Shown here piece after piece: positions 39,201 through 45,643 of a DNA stretch of 45,643 nucleotides (position 1 is its first letter; each line of letters begins with the position of its first letter). A model generated the notes under the pieces. That model saw nothing but the letters and a program-made list of their open reading frames with translations. It was not told the origin of the DNA and did not search any database. The stretch is from positions 7,413-53,055 of the forward strand of contig JBBBWG010028511.1 of assembly GCA_037176905.1 (NCBI GenBank). Direction: 5' to 3'. The DNA comes from Azolla pinnata (Eukaryota > Streptophyta > Polypodiopsida > Salviniales > Salviniaceae). Made by a program: the position numbers and the translations under genes.

Positions 39201-42200
39201 GACTGCATAAGAAATCTGCGACTAATCTCTTGCCTATGAGCTTTTAACATTGAACAGCATTTTGAAGAACATTTAGCAATTCCTCTTCAAGCCCCTAAAT
39301 TTTTGCGCCTCTCTCATTCCCTCTACCTATGGCACAGTTGGCATATCCCTTCATCTAACATTTGCATCCTGTCTCAGTCTAACTGGCAAGGAAAGGTACT
39401 GAAATTCTGTATGCATGAAATATATGAGAATTCGGGTGAAATGGTTCAATGATCGATTCCTCTTGTGATATGTGTAACAAGGTATCATTATACTGAGCCA
39501 TCTTTTTAACAAAACCGCACTATAGTTTGAACCACTTTCCATAATCTAACATGATGGTATCGGTTTGGACCAATATATTCTTATCCACTTTTTTGTCGTG
39601 AGTGGATAATCAGTATATTAATATTAACATAAAACGCCATGCATCTATATATATCATGTGATTAGAACTACTCTGCTATTGCAAGATTTAACAGGAAAGA
39701 GAAATAAATGTATAAAACCAAAAAAAAGTCTTCTTTGGTGATTTATATTTTTGCAATTTTCTGTCTCTTCAACTCAAGGAGCAATCAAAGTAAAGGAATA
39801 ATGCAAATTACAGGTTTTAGGGATAATATAGAGATCCACTTACCCGCTCGTAGCCCACCATATATGTATATTGAGTTCCCAACAGATGCCGCTGTGTGCC
39901 TACAACGTCTAGTCAGTTCTGCTGATGCCTCTCCACCAGGAGAGTCAGCACTATATCTTCCTGAGCGAGAACTAGTTACAACTCCAGTTCGATCCAACCA
40001 AGCACCAGCAGCCGTATCCAATACTGCATAGATCCAGCATAGCATCGTAATCAGTCTCACATTATTGATTAAAAGACATCAATAAATAGACCACTAACCT
40101 GCCACACTGGAGCCATCCTCCACCATCCTCCCACCCCCCAAAGCTCCACCAGAAACGTGGAGCCGCGCATTCACAAATGTCTAACACAAAATATTAATCG
40201 AACACTTGGATTAGATGGACTGATAAAGAGGGATAATAAGGATATCCGACAAAGTCATGTAATAACTCTAGAATATGTCCAGCAGAACTGTCTTCAGAGG
40301 AGAGGATGACTCAGAGAGCACACTTACAGAGGCATGTTGATATCGAGGAGATGGAGAAACCCCAGGTGCAACAGCCCACTCCCATCTCCCATCTCGATGT
40401 TTGGCAAGACCATACGCAGTAGCCAGAGGCTGCAAATAAAAATAGCAATGCCTTAGAAGCCCTTAAAATGTCAAACTATATTAATGAGAATTACAAATAT
40501 GAAGAACCAGATAAGCACATACAGTGTCGGCTCAGGTATCTAATTCAAAACACAATCTACCTCACCTATGAGACAATTGGGTACCTATTCTCTAGCATAG
40601 CTCAATAGTTATAAGAAAGATGGTGGCAATTGATGTCATGCATAATAATAAAAAGATGGTTACATTTTATTGTTAAGGTTTTATATAACGTTTAACATAT
40701 AATTCCAGGTTGAAAACATTTTGTAGTCCTCCATTAATGATGAACGTAATGGTCTTTATACATCTTTTTAACAAGATTTTCCATATGCATGTATTAATTT
40801 GCTGTTTTTCCTAAAAATAAAGATGTATACTTGTCTTTTTTACTATAATACTGTGTATCGGTGGTTCAGGCTCCATAACACACATGCCAGGAAAAAATCT
40901 CGTACCCATAATGAATGTGGATTTCGTACTTCTTTCTGGGTCTTATTCATATGACGTTTCATCATTGTGAATAGTTTGAAGAATTTGGTTTTTATAATCT
41001 TGTTTTCCACCCCTAAGGTTTTCATGCAAGAAATCTACCGCACAAAATTGAATATGTATTTTACACTTGTATTCTTGTTCTTAAAGTATTGAGAGGGGGA
41101 GACGATATTGCAATAAAACAAATAGGAATAAAAAACAGTGCTGTCAAAGGAGCAGATTACATCTACGCACTGATATATGCACACATATAAAAGGGCCGGA
41201 CATTGCGTTCTTGTACTGCATAGAAACTGGAGCATGATTGATACTAATTTATCTAGCCTATAGTCATTGATTTATTCTTAATACTCATAGTCACTTACCA
41301 CATTTGATGCATCCCTTCCACCACAAAGTAGAAGGAGACCATCATTTCGTGCACTTGCTGTAGCATACCTATCATGAGATTCCAACAGGATCACATATCA
41401 GTGAAATATTTATTAGTGAATAGTAATGTAAAGAACAAAAAATTGAAATAACTATCATACATGCAAGGAGGAGGGCATTCTCCCTCTGGTTCCAACTTTT
41501 TCCATTCATATGGCTTAGCTGTTGTATCTAGCGACCACACATCAGCTAGAGTACATTTTCCTGCATAATCGATCGATTCTTAGAATAGAAAAGAGAGGCA
41601 TGCAGCAGGCAGCAAAGTGTCAAATCAAAGAGAACGAAAACCAACCATCATTTCCACCAACAGCCAGCAAAAACCGTTGTCCAACAAGTGCCATTACATG
41701 GCCATACCGAGGGCCTGGTCCTTGTCCCTGAACTACAACTCTAATTCAAGAAACTGAGATTCAGCTTAGAAGAACTTCAAAATACTTTACTCATATAGTT
41801 TCTCATCCCATTAAAGCATACCTATGCCACCGAGGCCTGGGTTGTGTTAGATCTAATACATGAAGGTCCTCAGCAGATAGTCCTGATGGGCCAATTCCCC
41901 CCTACAAATGTTTTGGCAATTTATATTGCTTCCTAGGTTATGAAAACGCATCATTTTTTAAATAAACCAAAGGAATACATACTTGAATTACAACCATTGT
42001 GCCCACTGCAGTGGCAGCATGGGCAGCACGTGGAGACGGAGGATCACCAATAGGGTGCAGCCTAGCATATCAACAGTTTTTCAGAAATATAAGGAAATCC
42101 AAGGTAAAAATCCCTGAACTGGGAGCCATTTTCCTAATTTGGCAACAATAGACTGACCAGCTCCAGGGAATCAAATACATGTGTCTACAATAACATATGT

Positions 42201-43795
42201 TTGTGTATCTCATAGGCCTTCAGAGGTTGGTAGAAGTGACTGCACAAATGAGCAGTCAGAGAGATGGCAGATGGCAGAATAAATGAAAAAAAAATTTGAA
42301 GAACAGAAATATCTTTGTTGCAGGCTAGTTCGGAAAACTACCAAGAAACCTTCTGAAAGAGGATTTGCAGTGTGCAAATAGATGAATCTTCATAATCTGC
42401 AGTGTGCAAGAAAATCTCGAGTTCAAAATACATGTCACATAAACGCTGTTTGTACCGTGTCCATTTGTTGGATGCGATGTCATAGCAGTGCACATCAGCA
42501 GTTGCTCCAGCCAGTCCTGGAAAGAGAAGCATTAAGGCTAAGAGCTACATGGAATTTCACTTGTTCATAACTTCAACATAAAAATGTCAAAGAGAAATAC
42601 CAAGCAATACCTTACAATAAATTGCTCTACTACATGCAACAGTAAAAGTACCAAACATGTGTATAGATATAGGGTTTAATTATCCATAATTTATTCACAA
42701 TCCATCTCCAAAATGGAAAAAGTCCTATATAACCAAAAATGCAAAATCGTATATCTTCCTGAACAGCAATCAGAGCACAATATGCCTAAAGCTGTACATC
42801 AATTTACTTGGAACTCCCAAATATTACTTATCCATAAGATTTGCTTAATGTGACACGAGAATGCCAAGTAATTGTGCAATAAAAAGTTTTACATACCCAG
42901 AACCTCTCCAAATGCATTAAATGCCAAAGACTTATCTATTACTTATCCGTTACACATAAAGAATACAACACGAAGATGAAGTGATATGCAAAGCGAGATT
43001 CCTAATCCTGCTTTTCTACAACAAGAACAGAAAGCAACACAGTGAGATACAAAATGCTTATCGATATGACTATGATTGATAATTGAGTCTTTCAAAAATA
43101 AAACTTTCTAACGAGATGTGCAGGAATATTGAATACTTGTAAAAATGATAAGTGTACCTACTGAAATATTCATGATAAAAACGATAACAGATTTGCTGTC
43201 TAGCTAAACATTTAAAATCTTGCTAATAAGTTATAATACAAAAATGCCAAATTTCCATCAAACTAATGAACATAAGTTCTGAACAAAAAAAGCCATTTTC
43301 TAGGTCGGTAACGATTCAAAATACAAACTTACTAATTCCCGAACTTCCACCGGGGGTTTGAGGTCCGGCCTGAGCACCTGCGTTCCCTTCAAGAGCAGTT
43401 GCACCACCAAAGAGGATGAGACGAGGTGCAACATAAGAAGAGGAGCCCGGTTCACCGGAACCAGGTATAGCTGTTAAGGTGTGGCCACATCGGGGACCAG
43501 GTCCATCGTCCTTCTTTTCTATCACAGCCTCGAGGACACGGTAGGCCGGAGCAGGTTTCGGAAGAGCTTGTTGTTGCTCTTGTTGCTGCCGTTGTTGCTG
43601 CTGCTGCTGCTGCTGATAATGATGATGAGGTGTGAGGCTTGATCCCTCATTCATTGATGAGGCCTGCTGTGGTGAAGATTGTGCGGCCTGTGTTGGGGAT
43701 GCAGAAGATGATGACATGGATTGAGCCCAGGGCGGGAGAGGGAGAGGTGATCCCGGTTTCCGTTGCTCTATAAGCACGGCCGATTCAACTTCCAT
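36222..43795 (-). CDS. BSU1-like (BSL/PPKL) Kelch-repeat Ser/Thr protein phosphatase
   Basis: Twenty-one coding exons, in transcript order 43795-43333, 42516-42456, 42061-41983, 41901-41822, 41740-41646, 41560-41461, 41368-41299, 40429-40328, 40180-40099, 40023-39844, 38899-38737, 38634-38406, 38326-38180, 38096-37858, 37729-37645, 37561-37463, 37373-37174, 37093-37018, 36844-36709, 36539-36400, 36305-36222. The product is 969 aa (Arabidopsis BSL2 is about 1018). PPKLs dephosphorylate GSK3-type kinases such as BIN2 in brassinosteroid signalling. The N-terminus has a Gln-rich run (61-76). Kelch repeats follow from about 95 to 470 ([45 protein letters not shown]). The linker keeps [19 protein letters not shown] and [11 protein letters not shown]. 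The phosphatase domain has GDLHGQ (671-676), GDYVDRG (705-711), RGNHE (736-740), CMHGGIG and [14 protein letters not shown]. The last exon encodes the conserved tail ending NDRGSLAWM. All joins are in frame. Start: the only ATG at the head of the long first-exon frame. Confidence 0.95.
36846..36976. repeat. 66-bp perfect tandem duplication in a BSL intron
   Basis: TAAATCATGACAAAGTAATC begins at 36846 and again at 36912. The two copies match without a visible mismatch for about 64 bases, up to CATCCCGGAGA. The first copy abuts the minus-strand acceptor of the exon that starts at 36844. The second copy lacks the AG, so it does not create a second acceptor. Confidence 0.95.
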
Positions 43796-44152
43796 GGTGA
43801 AACCGGACGAGGAGCACCAAACCTGCAATCTAATAGACCTGCGCAGCTGACTCTTTCCGTTTGACGCGTTTGCATACTAAGAGAAACGGCGAAGGCGAAG
43901 GAGCCGAGAGCATCGATCAGGGCCGGCAGGGAGCGAACGGGCGGAGGAAGAAGGAAGGGAAGAAGGAAGGAAAGAAGGAAGGAAGGAAGGAAAAAGGGAA
44001 GGAGGAAAGGACGAAGAAATGGTTTGGGAATCCCCGAGCACAGGAGCGCTGAAGCGGGCGAGGAGAGCAGGCAGGGAGAGAGCGGAGGCCTGAGTGATGA
44101 GCTTCTGCGGAGACGGCGATGGCGGACCTGGACGCAGGATGCAGAAGCGCAG

Positions 44153-44196
<44 letters not shown>

Positions 44197-44384
44197 AGGT
44201 TAAGAGTGAGGCCGAGCCAGGGACCGAAGCTAAGGCCCCGTTCTGCCGAACCTAAAACGCGCTGTCTTTCCCATCTGCCGAGCCTGCCGCCCTGTTCGCC
44301 GAACCTAGAACGCGTTCTCCTTTCTCCTCTGCCGAGCCTGCCGCCGCCTTCGCTTGACCCACAAACGAAGACTGAGACAAGACT

Positions 44385-44416
<32 letters not shown>

Positions 44417-44440
44417 CGGTCAAACCTTCCTTCTAGTCAA
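43796..44440 (-). promoter_or_regulatory. 5' leader and promoter region of the BSL gene, with microsatellites
   Basis: Read on the minus strand this is pyrimidine-rich, like the other leaders in the window. It contains (GGAA)n at about 43945-43995, (GA)n at about 44156-44193 and (GA)n at about 44386-44410, given on the plus strand. Between the GA tracts a roughly 55-bp block is duplicated (about 44240-44292 and 44293-44346), sharing GCCGAACCTA and TGCCGAGCCTGCCGCC. The exact transcription start cannot be placed. Confidence 0.6.
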
Positions 44441-44464
44441 GTCAAGCCTTTTGGTTTCGGCACC

Positions 44465-45250
44465 TCGGGTTTCCGGCATCGAATTTCCAGTTCAAGGTTT
44501 CGGGTTTAGGGTTCTGTGTTTCCAGTTCAGGGTTTCGGGTTTAGGGGTTCCGTGTTTCCAGTTCAGGGTTTCGTGTTTCCAGTTCAGGGTTTCGGGTTTA
44601 GGGGTTCTGTGTTTCCAGTTCAAGGTTTCGGGTTTAGGGGTTCCGTGTTTCCAGTTCAAGGTTTCGGGTTTAGGGGTTCTGTGTTTCCAGTTCAGGGTTT
44701 CGGGTTTAGGGTTCCGTGTTTCCCGTTTAGGGTTTCGGGTTTAGGCTTTCGTGTTTCCAGTTTAGGGTATCGGGCTTAGAGTTTCGTGTTTCCGGTTTAG
44801 GGTATCGGGCTTAGAGTTTCGTGTTTCCTGTTTAGGGTTTCGGGTTTCGAGTTTAGGGTTTCGAGTTTAGGGTTTCGGGTTTCGAGTTTAGGGTTTCAGG
44901 TTTCGTGTTTCCAATTTAGGGTTTCGGATTTAGGGTTTCAGGTTTCGTGTTTCCAATTTAGGGTTTCGGATTTAGGGTTTCGTGTTTCTAGTTCAGGGTT
45001 TCGGATTTAGGGTTTCCGGTTTAGAGTTCCAGGTTTAGGGTTTCGTGTTTCCAGTTTAGGGTTTAGGGTTTAGGGTTTCATGTTTCGAGTTTTAGGTTTC
45101 CGGTTTAGGGCGTCCAGTTTTTAAGTTTCTAATTTCAAGGTGTCAAGTTTCGGGTTTTCAGTTTAGGGGTTTCCGGTTCCAGATTTCCAGTTTCAAGTTT
45201 TCCAGTTTAGGGTTTCCAATTTAGAGTTCCGAGTTTCGGGCTTCCAGTTT
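44465..45250 (+). repeat. Telomere-like satellite (degenerate TTTAGGG heptamers with a 35-bp higher-order unit)
   Basis: The array is built of seven-base steps related to GGGTTTA. Its first half (about 44490-44830) is organised in units of 35-36 bp made of five heptamers: GGGTTTC, GGGTTTA, GGGTTCC, GTGTTTC, CAGTTCA. About ten such units can be followed. The second half is less regular. Three perfect TTTAGGG copies occur in a row at 45055-45075. The G-rich strand runs 5' to 3' towards the right end of the window. The array stops by about 45250 and unique DNA follows, so it is interstitial. Long frames through it are repeat translations. Confidence 0.9.
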
Positions 45251-45643
45251 CGTGCTAGGGATTCGACACAGATAGCTGTATGAGTGCCTTGTTCCTCCGG
45301 CTGTTTTAATCTGCTGAGAGCTTAGCCAAGTTCCCTCTAAATTCCCATCAACACAGATAGGGGAGCGATTCCAATTTCGTGCCCATCGTTTGATCGTTTT
45401 TCACTCTTCCATGGATGAAACGCGAAGACAGTGCGGCGTTCATTGCACTCCCCAAACGCTGCATCCTAATCGAGATGATAAGTTACAGCCCTGCAATTTT
45501 GCAAGTCTCTCGCGATTCAATTCTTCGTTATCGCATTGCCTAGTTCGGAAACCAGATGCGGTTGACTGTAACCGGTTAAGCATTTATAATCATTTTTTGA
45601 GCTTTGTTTAGGTTTGAAGCTTCTAAACTGGTCCGGGCTTAAA
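45251..45643. other. Unique DNA at the right end of the window
   Basis: No telomere-like repeat remains here. A 73-codon plus-strand ORF at 45390-45611 shows no motif I recognise, and I see no splice-supported exon. The window ends before any further gene can be judged. Confidence 0.4.

Noticed and set aside
44451-44779. Two overlapping plus-strand ORFs with FQFRVSGLG-type repeats
   Set aside because: They are frames through the telomere-like heptamer array, which stays open because the unit lengths are close to multiples of the repeat.
45055-45250. A true chromosome end
   Set aside because: Only three perfect TTTAGGG copies occur in a row, most heptamers are variant, and about 400 bases of unique DNA follow.

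Overview
This window is nuclear DNA from a land plant. It holds seven protein-coding genes, most of them rich in introns, set in AT-rich intergenic DNA full of minisatellites. The gene set points to a plant: a STICHEL-type clamp-loader ATPase, a PLS-type pentatricopeptide repeat (PPR) protein, a plastid-type beta-amylase and a BSU1-like Kelch phosphatase. A long array of TTTAGGG-like heptamers (the Arabidopsis-type telomere repeat) agrees. The small introns, compact spacing and the intronless PPR gene of about 21 motifs without a DYW domain would suit a small-genome seed-free vascular plant (fern or lycophyte). That is a guess; no sequence here fixes the species.

Layout. 1-7.5 kb, + strand: STICHEL-like protein (6 coding exons, 1147 aa) with an apparent 1.7-kb intron in its 5' UTR. 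7.5-10.4 kb: intergenic, with a CGATCGAT-containing minisatellite and A-rich low-complexity DNA. 10.5-14 kb, +: TMEM53/DUF829 protein (4 exons, 500 aa). 14-17 kb: intergenic, with an imperfect tandem duplication and a 100-N gap. 17.05-19.56 kb, +: Rit1-type initiator-tRNA 2'-O-ribosyl phosphate transferase (6 exons, 536 aa). 20.4-22.7 kb, +: intronless PPR gene (758 aa). 22.7-24.75 kb: two minisatellites. 24.76-28.6 kb, +: divergent beta-amylase (4 exons, 750 aa), whose third intron carries a 61-bp minisatellite and the second N gap. 28.7-29.2 kb: array of about 104-bp units. 30.66-34.82 kb, +: glycyl-tRNA synthetase (8 exons, 708 aa). 36.22-43.80 kb, - strand: PPKL/BSL Kelch-phosphatase (21 coding exons, 969 aa), convergent with the synthetase gene. 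44.45-45.25 kb: telomere-like satellite with a 35-bp higher-order unit.

These genes look like an ordinary collection of unrelated loci rather than a cluster working in one pathway. Two of them, Rit1 and GlyRS, act on tRNA, which is probably chance. I reconstructed exon joins by eye from GT/AG sites, reading-frame continuity and remembered family sequences. Every gene model closes in frame.

The most useful observations are these. (i) Both N gaps are flanked by the same 77 bases on each side, the mark of a k=77 assembly-graph overlap, so the gaps and flanking duplications are probably artefacts. (ii) The beta-amylase keeps both catalytic glutamates but has Asn for the substrate-binding Asp, a rewritten flexible loop, a replaced central segment and a run of 17 histidines. 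(iii) The telomere-like array is built from five-heptamer higher-order units. I saw no convincing transposon, viral element, tRNA gene or CRISPR array.
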